In this document: in pieces, positions 8,924-18,018 of the stretch
How positions within the stretch are numbered: the stretch's first letter is position 1
Layout: each line of letters starts with the position of its first letter
NCBI GenBank assembly: GCA_034927505.1
Contig: JAYFPY010000015.1
Location: forward strand, 1-60,394
Reading direction: 5' to 3'
DNA from: RUG100 sp034927505
GTDB taxonomy: Bacteria; Bacillota; Clostridia; Peptostreptococcales; Anaerovoracaceae
DNA: 60,394 nucleotides
Position numbers and translations under genes: made by a program
Notes under the pieces: generated by a model
The model's input: the letters and a program-made list of their open reading frames with translations, nothing else
Databases searched by the model: none
Told to the model about the DNA's origin: nothing

Positions 8924-10123
8924 TTATCTGTTCCCCTTCTTCTTAAAAGCTTCAAGACCGAGCCGTAAAAGCTGAGCGCTCCTTCGCACTTTGTCTTTTT
9001 TCAATACATACGCTATTCTTATTTCATTTTTTCCGCATCCCGGAGTTGCATAAAATCCGGCTGCAGGCGTGAACATAACTGTTTCGTTTTTATCTTCGAA
9101 TTCGGTGAGCATGAATTCCAGGAATTTTTCCGCATCATCAACCGGCAGTTTGATGGTCATATAGAATGCGCCGCCCGGTTTCTGACATATGACTCCCGGC
9201 GTCTTCATTATTTCTTCGTAAAATACATTTCGTCTCTCTTCATACTCTTCCCGAACACCTTCATAGTATGAATTCGGAAGTTTGTATAATTCTGCAGATC
9301 CGACCTGATCCAGAGTCGGACAGCTCAATCTTCCCTGTGCCAGTTTTATGGCTGCTGCGATCAGTTCTTTGTTCTTTGATATGAGAGAGCCTATTCTGGC
9401 TCCACAGGCAGAATATCTTTTTGAAGCGGAATCGGCAATGATCACTCTATCCGCATATTCTTCCAGTTGCCCAAAGGAAGCTTCTTTTCTTCCGTCATAG
9501 CAGAATTCTCTGTAGACCTCGTCTGCGATTATCCACAGATCGTGTTCTTTTGCGAATTCGCCTACGATTTTCATGTCATCTAAAGACAGGATGTTTCCTG
9601 TTGGATTCCCCGGCGTGATACATACCACGGCCCTGGTCTTGTCAGTAACGGCGGCCTCCAGTTTTTCTCTCGTCGCATATGAATAGCCGTCCTCTGCTTT
9701 CGTATTGATCGGAACTATCCTCCCTGCTGCAGCCCGGACAAAAGTCCGGTAATTGGTATAGAACGGTTCGGCCATAATGACCTCATCGTCTTTATTGAGG
9801 ATGCACGTGAAAGCCATGCTCAGAGCTTCACTGCCTCCGTTGGTTATTATTATCTGGGACGGATCCACGCTGACGTTGAATTTTCCGTAGTATCCGCATA
9901 TGGAATCCAGCAGTTTTTCCGTGCCGTTAGATTCCGCATAAGCAATAACTTTTTTATCATAGTTCTTTATGGCGTCTATAAAACATTCCGGCGTTTTGAT
10001 ATCCGGCTGTCCTATATTCAATCTATAGATTTTCTTTCCCTGTTTTTCGATTTCACTTGCTATTTTGTTGAACTTTCTGATCGGAGATGGTTCGATTTCT
10101 TTTATTCTGTTTGATAATTGCAT
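8924..10123 (-). CDS. Class I/II PLP-dependent aminotransferase (aspartate-aminotransferase-like)
   Basis: 399 residues, fold-type I aminotransferase. NIGQPDIKTPE near the N-terminus, TPGNPTG in the middle, the cofactor aspartate in IIADEVYREF, the Schiff-base lysine in DSASKRYSACGARIG and RIAYVL near the C-terminus (substrate-carboxylate Arg) are all present. The family uses aspartate, aromatic or other amino acids with 2-oxoglutarate; the substrate cannot be fixed. It sits between tlyA and mutS, where many Firmicutes have argR/recN, so it looks like a lineage-specific insertion. The gap to tlyA is 23 nt. Confidence 0.88.
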   Translation of the reverse strand: MQLSNRIKEIEPSPIRKFNKIASEIEKQGKKIYRLNIGQPDIKTPECFIDAIKNYDKKVIAYAESNGTEKLLDSICGYYGKFNVSVDPSQIIITNGGSEALSMAFTCILNKDDEVIMAEPFYTNYRTFVRAAAGRIVPINTKAEDGYSYATREKLEAAVTDKTRAVVCITPGNPTGNILSLDDMKIVGEFAKEHDLWIIADEVYREFCYDGRKEASFGQLEEYADRVIIADSASKRYSACGARIGSLISKNKELIAAAIKLAQGRLSCPTLDQVGSAELYKLPNSYYEGVREEYEERRNVFYEEIMKTPGVICQKPGGAFYMTIKLPVDDAEKFLEFMLTEFEDKNETVMFTPAAGFYATPGCGKNEIRIAYVLKKDKVRRSAQLLRLGLEAFKKKGNR

Positions 10124-10146
10124 ATGTTCTCCTATTCTCCGCAGTG

Positions 10147-10944
10147 CTAGGTCAATTCTTTATGTGACAATTCTACGGTGTCCTTTATCAATGTTTCCAT
10201 ATCTGCTGCTGTGTTTCCCCGCGACAACATCATCAGATATTCTATGTTTCCCTTTGCACCGGTCACCGGCGAGAATGTCAGCCCGCAAGGGTGCAGTCCG
10301 ACTTTTTCCCCAAACTCTGCTGCTTTTTTTATGACCGACTCGTGTACATCAGGATCTCTTACTATTCCTTTTTTCCCAACCTGTTCTCTTCCGGCTTCGA
10401 ACTGAGGCTTTACAAGCGCGACGACTTTTCCTGTGTCTGACAGGACTTTGGCCGCCACCGGAAAAATAAGGTCCAGAGAAATGAAAGACACATCTATGCT
10501 GATAAAGTCCACAGGCTCTTTTATAAGTTCTGTATCCATATATCTGATATTTGTTTTTTCTATATTCACTACTCTGTCGTCTATCCTCAGTTTATAGTCC
10601 AGCTGTCCGTATCCTACATCTATGGCGTATACTTTTTTCGCACCGCTTTTCAGCATGCAGTCGGTGAACCCGCCTGTACTGGCGCCCATATCGGCGCAGA
10701 CTGCGTCTTTTAAGGAAAAGCCGAATGTCTTTATGGCTTTTTCCAGTTTGAGGCCTCCCCTGGAAACGTACGGACACAGGTTTTCTTTTACAAAAATATC
10801 CGATCCGCAGTCTATCATAGTTCCTGCTTTGTCGACTCTTTCATTGTCAACAAAAATGATCCCTGCCATTATGGATGCCTTTGCTTTTTCACGGCTGGTG
10901 AAAAAGCCTTTATTTACCAGTAGTACATCAAGCCTTTCTTTCAA
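10147..10944 (-). CDS. tlyA: TlyA-family rRNA 2'-O-methyltransferase (S4 plus FtsJ-like)
   Basis: 265 residues. The N-terminal S4 RNA-binding domain (about 1-60) leads into a Rossmann methyltransferase domain. The SAM site is ADMGASTGGFTDCMLKSGA, followed by the acidic DVGYGQLDYKLR and the conserved VKPQFEAGRE. TlyA proteins methylate 16S/23S rRNA ribose and were once called haemolysins. The C-terminal part overlaps nothing, while the start overlaps dxs by 17 nt, so dxs and tlyA are read together. Confidence 0.93.
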   Translation of the reverse strand: MKERLDVLLVNKGFFTSREKAKASIMAGIIFVDNERVDKAGTMIDCGSDIFVKENLCPYVSRGGLKLEKAIKTFGFSLKDAVCADMGASTGGFTDCMLKSGAKKVYAIDVGYGQLDYKLRIDDRVVNIEKTNIRYMDTELIKEPVDFISIDVSFISLDLIFPVAAKVLSDTGKVVALVKPQFEAGREQVGKKGIVRDPDVHESVIKKAAEFGEKVGLHPCGLTFSPVTGAKGNIEYLMMLSRGNTAADMETLIKDTVELSHKELT

Positions 10945-12796
10945 TGATCTTCAGTATCCTTTCTGTTAGTTTTTCCGGAGTCAGTCCGTATTTATCGTAC
11001 AGCTCGCTGCAGGTCCCGTGTTCGATGAATCTGTCGGGCCATCCGAAGTTTACTGCCTCCGCCTGCTTATTGCTGCCGCAGAGACACAGCGAGATCTTTT
11101 CTCCAAAGCCGCCGGCAATGGCGTTGTCTTCCAGAGTAACTATCAGTTTGGTCCTGTCTGCGCTCTGCATCAGTTTTTCTCTGTCGATGGGTTTAATGAA
11201 TCTGCCGTTTATAAAGCCTGCATCGATGCCGGCTTCTTTCAGTCTGCCGGCAGTTTCAGCCGCTGTCTTCACCATAGAGCCGACTGCCCATATCTCCACA
11301 TCTCTGCCTTCTGTCAGGACTTCTGCGCCGTATGATACAGGAATCCTTTCCAGGTCCATATCACCGTTCTCTCCTCTGGGATATCTGATGGAACAGGGCG
11401 TTCCGAGGGAAAGAGCATAATCCATCATCTCGGTCAGTTCCCTTCCGTCTCTCGGCGCCATAACAGTCATGCCCGGCATCTGACTCATGTATGAAATGTC
11501 CATGATGCCGTGATGTGTCTCGCCGTCCGGTCCGACTATGCCGGCCCTGTCTATGGCAAATACCACAGGAAGATTTTGAAGGCATACATCGGTCACGATC
11601 TCATCGAATCCTCTCTGAAGAAAAGCCGAATATACAGCAACGAAGGGACGCATGCCGGAAGCTGCCAGGCCGCCTGCAAAAGTAACCGCATGTCCTTCCG
11701 CGATGCCTACATCGAATGTCCTGTCAGGGAAACTCTTTTCAAACCCGGTCAGTCCGGTGCCGTCAGTCATGGCGGCAGATATGGCTACTATCCTATCGTC
11801 TTTCTCCGCCATTTCTATCAGTTTGTTTCCGAATACATCGGAATAGGTGGGAGATGCTTTTTTCTTCAGAGGAACGCCGGTCTCACGGTCAAATGGACCT
11901 GTCCCGTGGAATCTGTCCGGATTCAGCTCGGCGCTTCTGTATCCCTTGCCTTTTTGAGTGATCACGTGCATCACTATTGGTCCGTCGTAGGCCTTTGCAA
12001 GAGAAAGGTTCTCCATCAATTCTTCGATGTTATGACCATCGATAGGCCCCAGATATTTGAAACCCAACTCTTCGAAAATGACTCCGTCAACTATGGCGTA
12101 TTTCAATGTGTCTCTTACTTTTTCCAGACCGTTGAAGACGCCGTCGCCTATGCCGGGTATGTTTTTAACAGTTTCCCCCAGCTTTTTCTTGAATCCTTTA
12201 TAGCCCTTGGACATTCTCAGTTTACCCAGATGAGACGACAGTCCGCCGGTGTTTTTTCTGATGGACATCCCATTGTCATTTATGATTATGATGGCTTTGG
12301 ATTTGGATACTCCCAAATTGTTGAGAGCTTCATAGGAAAGCCCACCGGTAAGAGATCCGTCTCCGATCACAGCCACTGTTTCATAGGACTCTCCATGGAG
12401 ATCTCTGGCGGCCGCCATTCCGGCAACTACAGAAACAGATGTGCTGCTGTGCCCGGTATCGAATGCATCGAAAGGGCTTTCCTCTGATCTTGGAAATCCG
12501 CTGATGCCTCCCAGCATCCTCAGTCTTTCGAATCCGCCGGCGCGTCCTGTGAGTATTTTATGGACATAGGACTGATGTCCCACATCCCATACGATCTTAT
12601 CCTGCGGAGGATCCAGCAGTCTGTGAAGGGCTATTGTCAGTTCCACTACTCCCAGATTAGATGCAAGATGTCCGCCGGTCCGTGAAATGTTCTCTATGAG
12701 AAATTCACGTATTTTGATTGCCAGCAGATCCATTTCTGCAAAGGACATGGTTTTCAGATCTTTGGGAAAATCGTATTGTTCCAGTGAATCGATCAT
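10928..12796 (-). CDS. dxs: 1-deoxy-D-xylulose-5-phosphate synthase
   Basis: 622 residues, the normal length. It condenses pyruvate and glyceraldehyde 3-phosphate, the first step of the MEP isoprenoid pathway. The thiamine diphosphate site is GDGSLTGGLSYEALNN. The pyrimidine domain carries VGIAEGHAV and the family loop GPDGETHHGIMDISY. Its start shares one base with the stop of the prenyl synthase gene upstream, so DXP and prenyl diphosphate synthesis are made from one message. Confidence 0.97.
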   Translation of the reverse strand: MIDSLEQYDFPKDLKTMSFAEMDLLAIKIREFLIENISRTGGHLASNLGVVELTIALHRLLDPPQDKIVWDVGHQSYVHKILTGRAGGFERLRMLGGISGFPRSEESPFDAFDTGHSSTSVSVVAGMAAARDLHGESYETVAVIGDGSLTGGLSYEALNNLGVSKSKAIIIINDNGMSIRKNTGGLSSHLGKLRMSKGYKGFKKKLGETVKNIPGIGDGVFNGLEKVRDTLKYAIVDGVIFEELGFKYLGPIDGHNIEELMENLSLAKAYDGPIVMHVITQKGKGYRSAELNPDRFHGTGPFDRETGVPLKKKASPTYSDVFGNKLIEMAEKDDRIVAISAAMTDGTGLTGFEKSFPDRTFDVGIAEGHAVTFAGGLAASGMRPFVAVYSAFLQRGFDEIVTDVCLQNLPVVFAIDRAGIVGPDGETHHGIMDISYMSQMPGMTVMAPRDGRELTEMMDYALSLGTPCSIRYPRGENGDMDLERIPVSYGAEVLTEGRDVEIWAVGSMVKTAAETAGRLKEAGIDAGFINGRFIKPIDREKLMQSADRTKLIVTLEDNAIAGGFGEKISLCLCGSNKQAEAVNFGWPDRFIEHGTCSELYDKYGLTPEKLTERILKIIERKA

Positions 12797-13692
12797 TATT
12801 TTGTCCTTTCTGACAGTTCCCTGACCAGGTCGGCAAAGAACTCCGCATTGTCATAATAGTCGGCAATGGAATCAAGAGCATTGTCAGTAAGCTGCTTTAG
12901 CCTCTCGTATGATTTTTCTATCCCATACAGGCCGGGATAGGTTGCCTTTTTTTTACCTGCATCTACGCCGGCTTTCTTTCCCATTATCTCTTCATCACCT
13001 ACGATATCCAGTATGTCGTCTGCGATCTGAAAAGCCAGCCCCAGGTTTTCCGCATATTCAGTCAGATCTGTGATAGTTTTATCATCTGCTCCGCCCAGTT
13101 GTGCTCCTGCACGGACAGCCGCGGTTATAAGAGCTGCCGTCTTGTTTATATGTATGTAGTCCAGCATCTCGCCGCTGCAGGCTTTGCCTTCATTTTCGAT
13201 ATCGGCCACCTGTCCCGCCAGCATGCCGGAGCATCCTGCTCCCTTGGCTATCTCATAAGCAGCCCTTGCTCTTTTTTTCAGTTCTTTATCATCATCGAAA
13301 TAAAGGAACATATCCTTTGACATTGCCTCAAAAGCTGTAGTTAGCAGCCCGTCGCCGGCCAGTGTGGCTATGGCTTCTCCGTAGACCATATGGTTGGTCT
13401 TGAGGCCGCGCCTGAGTTCATCGTCGTCCATGCATGGCAGGTCGTCATGTATGAGTGAATATGTGTGGACATACTCGATGGCGCAGGCATATGGCAGCGC
13501 AGTCTTGATATCGCCGCCGCAGAATTCGCATGCGGCTATGAGAAGACACGGTCTGACTCTTTTCCCTCCCGCGGTAAGGGAGTATTTCATGGATTCATAG
13601 ACGGTTATGCTTTTATGATCCACATCCGGCAGCAGATCCACAAGATGCATATCCACGATTTCTTTGTATTTGTTGAATGATGCCTCGATCAT
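12796..13692 (-). CDS. ispA: Short-chain polyprenyl diphosphate synthase (farnesyl/geranyl type)
   Basis: 298 residues from the chosen ATG at 13692, which has AGAAGGG upstream and follows the xseB stop by 2 nt; a longer frame would run deep into xseB. Both Asp-rich motifs are present: DDLPCMDDDELRRG (first) and DDILD (second), plus GGKRVRPCL. The family condenses IPP with allylic diphosphates; chain length (C10/C15) is inferred from similarity to IspA. It lies between xseB and dxs, the usual Firmicute order. Confidence 0.94.
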   Translation of the reverse strand: MIEASFNKYKEIVDMHLVDLLPDVDHKSITVYESMKYSLTAGGKRVRPCLLIAACEFCGGDIKTALPYACAIEYVHTYSLIHDDLPCMDDDELRRGLKTNHMVYGEAIATLAGDGLLTTAFEAMSKDMFLYFDDDKELKKRARAAYEIAKGAGCSGMLAGQVADIENEGKACSGEMLDYIHINKTAALITAAVRAGAQLGGADDKTITDLTEYAENLGLAFQIADDILDIVGDEEIMGKKAGVDAGKKKATYPGLYGIEKSYERLKQLTDNALDSIADYYDNAEFFADLVRELSERTK

Positions 13693-13694
13693 TG

Positions 13695-13886
13695 TCAGCC
13701 CTTCTTTCTGTAGGTTTCTATTTTCTGTTTCGCTTCCTTCAGTATATTGTCGCACTGTTCATAGTATTCCAGGCCTTTTTCATAATTCTTTATTGCTGTT
13801 TCCAGTGTAACGTCCTCAGCTTCAAGACTATCTGCAGTCTCTTCAAGTTTATCTATAGCTTCTTCAAAAGAAAGTTTTTTGCTCAT
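13695..13886 (-). CDS. xseB: Exodeoxyribonuclease VII small subunit
   Basis: 63 residues, typical for XseB. It contains the family pattern LSFEEAIDKLEETADSLE followed by the ENYEKGLEYY-like helix (here AIKNYEKGLEYYEQCDNIL), a helical hairpin that binds the large subunit. Several copies wrap the XseA C-terminal region. It overlaps xseA by 4 nt. Confidence 0.95.
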   Translation of the reverse strand: MSKKLSFEEAIDKLEETADSLEAEDVTLETAIKNYEKGLEYYEQCDNILKEAKQKIETYRKKG

Positions 13887-15091
13887 TTTCTGTTTACCTC
13901 CTCGACCTTCGCTGCGGCTACAGCATCATGTCCCAGTATGTTTATCATGTCTTCCGGCTGCAGCCGGGAAAGATCTCTGACAAAATTCCCGTCGCTGTCG
14001 GTCACTGCCGTGTATCCTCTTTTCAGGATACTGTCCGGTGAAGCTCCGTCGATCCGTGCTTTTGCCAGTATGATCCTGTTATGTCCATCCGATATGACGG
14101 AATCAAGTAAGCTGTCTATGGATGATTTCAGTTTGTCTGTCTTTAGCCGTGAATATTTTAGCCTGCTCTCTATCATCTGCCCGAAAATGTCCAGGTCAAG
14201 ATTTTTCAGGGTATTGGTTTTTTCTCTGTATACAGACTCCAGTGTGTCCAGCATGGAGTCCTTTATCGCTTTCATGTTTTCTTTTATCACTTCCGTGTCG
14301 GGCACTGCCATCACAGCTGCTGCTGTGGGAGTTTCGGCCCGTCTGTCGGCAACCATGTCTGAAATGGTGAAATCCGTCTCGTGACCAACTGCCGATATCA
14401 CCGGTATACGGGATCTGTATATTGCCCGAGCTACCGCTTCTTCGTTAAAAGCCCAGAGGTCTTCGGCAGAACCGCCGCCTCTTCCCGTTATGATCGTATC
14501 TGCGTCCGGGATAGATATGTTTATGTCGTCTATGGCGGCAGATATCTCTCCGGCTGCATTTTTCCCCTGCACGGTCACAGGATATATCACGATGTCTGTC
14601 ATTTTATTTCTGCCGGTCATTATCTTCAGCATATCCTGGACAGCTGCGCCTGTTTCTGCCGTGACAATGACTATCTTGCTCGGATAAGCCGGTATGATCT
14701 TTTTATGATCTTCACTGAAAAGCCCTTCGGCTGCCAGTTTGTTTTTCAGCTTTTCAAACGCGACAGCCAGGTCTCCCTGACCGGACACTTCTACATCTCT
14801 AACATTCAGTGAATAATATCCGCCGGGACTGTATACTGACATGTGACCGGCTGCGGTTATTTCCATTCCTTCTTCAAGCTCATATCTGATGTTAGGCAGC
14901 GTGGACCGGGATAAAAAACAGTTTACTCTGCTGCCGTCGTCTTTCAGGCTGAAATATACGTGCCCGCTGCTGTGATATTTCAGATTGGATATTTCTCCGA
15001 TCACCGAAACGTTGCCCAGCAGCGGATCGGTCATCAGTATCCTCTTTATATACTCATTCAACTGTGATACTTTTACAGGTTTTATTCCCAT
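13883..15091 (-). CDS. xseA: Exodeoxyribonuclease VII large subunit
   Basis: 402 residues. The N-terminal OB fold has VSVIGEISNLKYHSSGHVYF; the catalytic core has TAETGAAVQDM and ITGRGGGSAEDLWAFNEE, followed by SAVGHETDFTISDMVADRRA. A coiled-coil segment at about 265-345 binds XseB, and the C-terminus has LKRGYTAVTD. The enzyme degrades single-stranded DNA from both ends. It overlaps the TsaD-like gene by 10 nt. Confidence 0.96.
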   Translation of the reverse strand: MGIKPVKVSQLNEYIKRILMTDPLLGNVSVIGEISNLKYHSSGHVYFSLKDDGSRVNCFLSRSTLPNIRYELEEGMEITAAGHMSVYSPGGYYSLNVRDVEVSGQGDLAVAFEKLKNKLAAEGLFSEDHKKIIPAYPSKIVIVTAETGAAVQDMLKIMTGRNKMTDIVIYPVTVQGKNAAGEISAAIDDINISIPDADTIITGRGGGSAEDLWAFNEEAVARAIYRSRIPVISAVGHETDFTISDMVADRRAETPTAAAVMAVPDTEVIKENMKAIKDSMLDTLESVYREKTNTLKNLDLDIFGQMIESRLKYSRLKTDKLKSSIDSLLDSVISDGHNRIILAKARIDGASPDSILKRGYTAVTDSDGNFVRDLSRLQPEDMINILGHDAVAAAKVEEVNRK

Positions 15092-16014
15092 AGTTTATTT
15101 CTCCCGATCATTGCAGCACCTACAGCATTGTCTCTGCCTCTGTCTCCATTGCTGATCCACACAGGGAAATCTGCATTCTCTGTCAGCAGCTGCTTTATCG
15201 TTCTGCTGGTCGATACTCCGCCGACCAGCATTATATCTTTCACGCCGGTGCTGCGGATCCCGCTGCGGCATACTTTTATTATGGCATCGCCAATGAACCT
15301 AAATAGTTCACCGGCCAGCTCTTCCTTTGATATTCCTTCTGCCATAAGTTTTTTGGCAGCTGTTTCTGCTCCGGACAGATTTATCAGACAGTCTTTTTCT
15401 TTTACAGTTTTCAGCAGTCCGGCCGGCTTCCTTCCAAAAGCCATATGGTCCATTTCTCTGCCTGCCGGAAAATCCAGGCCCAGCGATACACCGATGCGAT
15501 CGATCAGTTGTCCGAAGGAAATGTCCCTGCTGCCGCCGATGATCCTGATATCCTCACCTGTTACTTCCAGCAGTTCGCATGTCCCGCCGCTGACATGGAA
15601 ACAGAGGAATCCCCTGCTGCGTGAAAACCTGCTGCCGGGGAGCAGGGCTTCAATATGCCCTTCCTGGTGTGTAGTGGAATAATACGGCACCTTTAGCAGT
15701 TCAGCTATACTCTTTCCGAAGCTACTGCCTGCAAGGAAACAGGGCATATATGATCCTTCTGCCGGCCGTGGCTTTTCACTGGCGCAGATCCCTTCGATCC
15801 GATACGTGTTGTCACGGGATATTTCTTCAAATAATTCCGGCAGGTTTTTCACATGCTGAAACAGCGCTTCTGACTGGCGAAGACCTCTTTCGCCTTTCTT
15901 CACTGAAAGGAGTTTCCTGGCATCTGCAACGACTTCTCCGCCGGCTGTTACAAGTGCAGCGGAAGTTGTATAATTGCTGGTATCCAATCCGAGGATGCAG
16001 GGCTGCTCAGTCAT
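15082..16014 (-). CDS. TsaD/Kae1-like paralogue (ASKHA fold, M22 family)
   Basis: 310 residues, shorter than canonical TsaD (about 335-340). The metal-binding HxxGH-type motif appears as THQEGHIEA (about residues 119-127), with the ASKHA nucleotide loops LGLDTSNYTTSAAL, HVSGGTCELL and LVGGVSTSRT. True TsaD makes t6A37 in tRNA with TsaB/TsaE, neither of which is here. This divergent copy next to xseA/nusB is widespread in Clostridia, and its substrate is not known to me. It overlaps nusB by 8 nt. Confidence 0.85.
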   Translation of the reverse strand: MTEQPCILGLDTSNYTTSAALVTAGGEVVADARKLLSVKKGERGLRQSEALFQHVKNLPELFEEISRDNTYRIEGICASEKPRPAEGSYMPCFLAGSSFGKSIAELLKVPYYSTTHQEGHIEALLPGSRFSRSRGFLCFHVSGGTCELLEVTGEDIRIIGGSRDISFGQLIDRIGVSLGLDFPAGREMDHMAFGRKPAGLLKTVKEKDCLINLSGAETAAKKLMAEGISKEELAGELFRFIGDAIIKVCRSGIRSTGVKDIMLVGGVSTSRTIKQLLTENADFPVWISNGDRGRDNAVGAAMIGRNKLWE

Positions 16015-16402
16015 TGAGGATCTTCCCTGCTACTCCGTTTATGAAGGGTGCTGTGTTTTCCTCACCGTATTTTTTTGCCATATTGACTGCCTCATTGATC
16101 GCTACGGCTGCAGGTATATCGTCACAGTATTTGCCTTCACAGATAGCCAGCCTTAAGATGGCCAGGTCCGCCTTGGGTATCCTTTTTACATTCCTTTTTG
16201 GTGAGTATTCATCTATCATCCTGTCTATTTCTTCCAGATGTTCACGCATTATATCGAATGTATCTATTATGTATCTTCTATCTCTTTCGGATATTTTTCT
16301 GCCGTTCAGCAGAGATGCCATTTTTTTTGTGGAAGGATCGTTTTGTGCCTCCATCTGAAAAATCATCTGCATCAATAACTCTCTGGCTTCTGTCCTGCTC
16401 AT
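16007..16402 (-). CDS. nusB: Transcription antitermination factor NusB
   Basis: 131 residues, all helical. It starts MSRTEARELLMQMIFQMEAQ, the family N-terminus, and ends with AVAINEAVNMAKKYGEENTAPFINGVAGKI-like core sequence. It binds boxA of rRNA leaders with NusE to allow antitermination. It overlaps the YqhY gene upstream by 4 nt and the TsaD-like gene downstream by 8 nt. Confidence 0.96.
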   Translation of the reverse strand: MSRTEARELLMQMIFQMEAQNDPSTKKMASLLNGRKISERDRRYIIDTFDIMREHLEEIDRMIDEYSPKRNVKRIPKADLAILRLAICEGKYCDDIPAAVAINEAVNMAKKYGEENTAPFINGVAGKILND

Positions 16403-16782
16403 TTTTGCTCCTCTTCTGTATCGTTTTCCTGTACACCCTGTACATGTATATTGACTGCAAGCACCGGCCTGTCAGTCATCGTTTCAAGTTCGTTCTTTAC
16501 ATTTGTCTGTATATCCCATGCAACGACCGGGATCTTGACCCCGTAATCCACAATAACATAAACATCCAGGCTGACGCCTTCTTCAGACTGGTTGATTTTT
16601 ATTCCTTTCGAAAGGGATTCCTTGCCCAGGATCGTTTTTGAAATGGTATCCGTGATACCTCCGCTGAGACCCGCTACTCCTTTTGTCCTCAAAGTGGCGT
16701 TCACGGCGCATATGGCCATTACGTCATCGGAAATCTTAACATCCCCCAGATTCTCATCATGTGTATATTCAAATGTATCCAT
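16399..16782 (-). CDS. Asp23/Gls24 family protein (YqhY-like)
   Basis: 127 residues from the ATG at 16782, 8 nt downstream of GAGG; another ATG 6 nt earlier is too close to it. The DUF322/Asp23 core is visible: GDVKISDDVMAICAVNATL, GVAGLSGG and DVYVIVDYGVKIPVVAWDIQ. YqhY-type members precede nusB in many Firmicutes and are linked to membrane-lipid or envelope homeostasis. It is the first gene of the long minus-strand run, directly behind a terminator and an extended -10 promoter. Confidence 0.9.
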   Translation of the reverse strand: MDTFEYTHDENLGDVKISDDVMAICAVNATLRTKGVAGLSGGITDTISKTILGKESLSKGIKINQSEEGVSLDVYVIVDYGVKIPVVAWDIQTNVKNELETMTDRPVLAVNIHVQGVQENDTEEEQK

Positions 16783-16801
16783 GTTCATTACCTCAACATA
16801 C

Positions 16802-16809
16802 ATTATAAC
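16802..16809 (-). promoter_or_regulatory. Candidate extended -10 promoter for the yqhY-nusB run
   Basis: The minus strand reads TGTTATAAT (TATAAT at 16802-16807), an extended -10 lying just after the heat-shock operon terminator. No convincing -35 exists because the terminator stem occupies that place. The 5' leader would be only about 12-20 nt with the GAGG ribosome site in it. Confidence 0.4.
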
Positions 16810-16811
16810 AG

Positions 16812-16838
16812 AAAAAAGGCGGAAATTCCGCCTTTTTA
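16812..16838 (-). terminator. Intrinsic terminator of the hrcA-grpE-dnaK-dnaJ operon
   Basis: A GGCGG-AAATT-CCGCC stem is flanked by A-runs and T-runs on both sides (six A, five T), so it can work in either direction. It lies 31 nt past the dnaJ stop and separates the heat-shock operon from the yqhY-nusB run. Confidence 0.85.
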
Positions 16839-16869
16839 ATTACTTTTTAGTCACTTTACAGTCACCTGT

Positions 16870-18018
16870 CTATTTGAACAATTCCTTGATAGATTCCATG
16901 AAACTGCTCTTATTTTTGTAGCATGCATTGTCAACAGTCTTAGCCATGTTTTCTATCGCCTTTTTCTGTTTGCCGTTCAGTTTATTCGGGACTTCAAGGT
17001 TTGCCTTTACATAGAGATCGCCCTTTCGGCTGCTCCTCATAGATGTGATGCCTTTCCCTTTCAGTCTGAATATAGTCCCCGGCTGTGTTCCTGCCGGTAC
17101 TTTGTATTTGACCTTCCCATCCAGGGTCGGAACAGTTATTTCATCTCCCAGAGCCGCCTGATCGAATGTGATCGGGATCTCTATCTGCAGATCCATTCCC
17201 TTTCGATTGAACAGCTTGTGCGGCTTGACGTTGATAACTATGTACAGATCTCCTGCGGGACCGCCGTGTTCTCCCGGTTCTCCCTGGCCTCTCAGTGTGA
17301 TCACATTGTCATTGTCTATGCCTGCAGGTATGCTGACAGATATGGTAATGCTCTTTCGAACTTTACCGGTGCCTCCGCAGTCATGACACGGTTTTTCTAT
17401 GATCTCACCTGTGCCGTTGCATCTGTCGCAGGGCTGAGCGCTCTGGAACACCCCGAAAGGAGTCTTTTGCTGCGTGTGTATTTCGCCTGTGCCTCCGCAC
17501 TTAGGACATTTGACTTTCTTGGAGCCCGGCGCTGCACCTGTGCCTCCGCAGGTATCACACTGTACATACTTTGTCAGACGCACGTCTTTTTTTACGCCAA
17601 AAGCAGCTTCCTCAAAAGTAATGGTCATGCTGTGCTGCAGGTCTCGTCCCTTCATCGGGCCGTTACGTCTTCTCTGGGAAGAACCGCCTCCGCGGCCGCC
17701 GCCGAACATGCCGCCGAACATATCAAAGATATCTTCAAAGCCGCCAAAGCCTTCAAAACCGCCGCCTGCACCGCCAAAGCCGGCGTTAGGGTCAACACCG
17801 GCATGGCCAAACTGATCGTATTTGCTTTTCTTCTCAGGATCGCCTAAAACACTGTATGCTTCATTGACTTCCTTGAAGTGTTCTTCTGCTGCCTTGTCAC
17901 CCGGATTTTTGTCCGGGTGATATTTCATGGCCATCTTCCTGAATGCGCGTTTTATCTCGTCATCGGAAGCGCCCTTCTGCAGTCCGAGTACTTCATAGTA
18001 ATCTCGTTTTTCAGCCAT
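16870..18018 (-). CDS. dnaJ: Chaperone protein DnaJ
   Basis: 382 residues. The J domain (1-70) contains the HPD motif in MKYHPDKNPGDK. A Gly/Phe-rich linker (about 75-115) follows, then four CxxCxGxG zinc repeats (CDTCGGTG, CPKCGGTG, CDRCNGTG, CHDCGGTG at about 150-220) and the C-terminal substrate-binding domains. It stimulates DnaK ATPase and delivers clients. Its start shares a base with the dnaK stop codon. Confidence 0.97.
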   Translation of the reverse strand: MAEKRDYYEVLGLQKGASDDEIKRAFRKMAMKYHPDKNPGDKAAEEHFKEVNEAYSVLGDPEKKSKYDQFGHAGVDPNAGFGGAGGGFEGFGGFEDIFDMFGGMFGGGRGGGSSQRRRNGPMKGRDLQHSMTITFEEAAFGVKKDVRLTKYVQCDTCGGTGAAPGSKKVKCPKCGGTGEIHTQQKTPFGVFQSAQPCDRCNGTGEIIEKPCHDCGGTGKVRKSITISVSIPAGIDNDNVITLRGQGEPGEHGGPAGDLYIVINVKPHKLFNRKGMDLQIEIPITFDQAALGDEITVPTLDGKVKYKVPAGTQPGTIFRLKGKGITSMRSSRKGDLYVKANLEVPNKLNGKQKKAIENMAKTVDNACYKNKSSFMESIKELFK

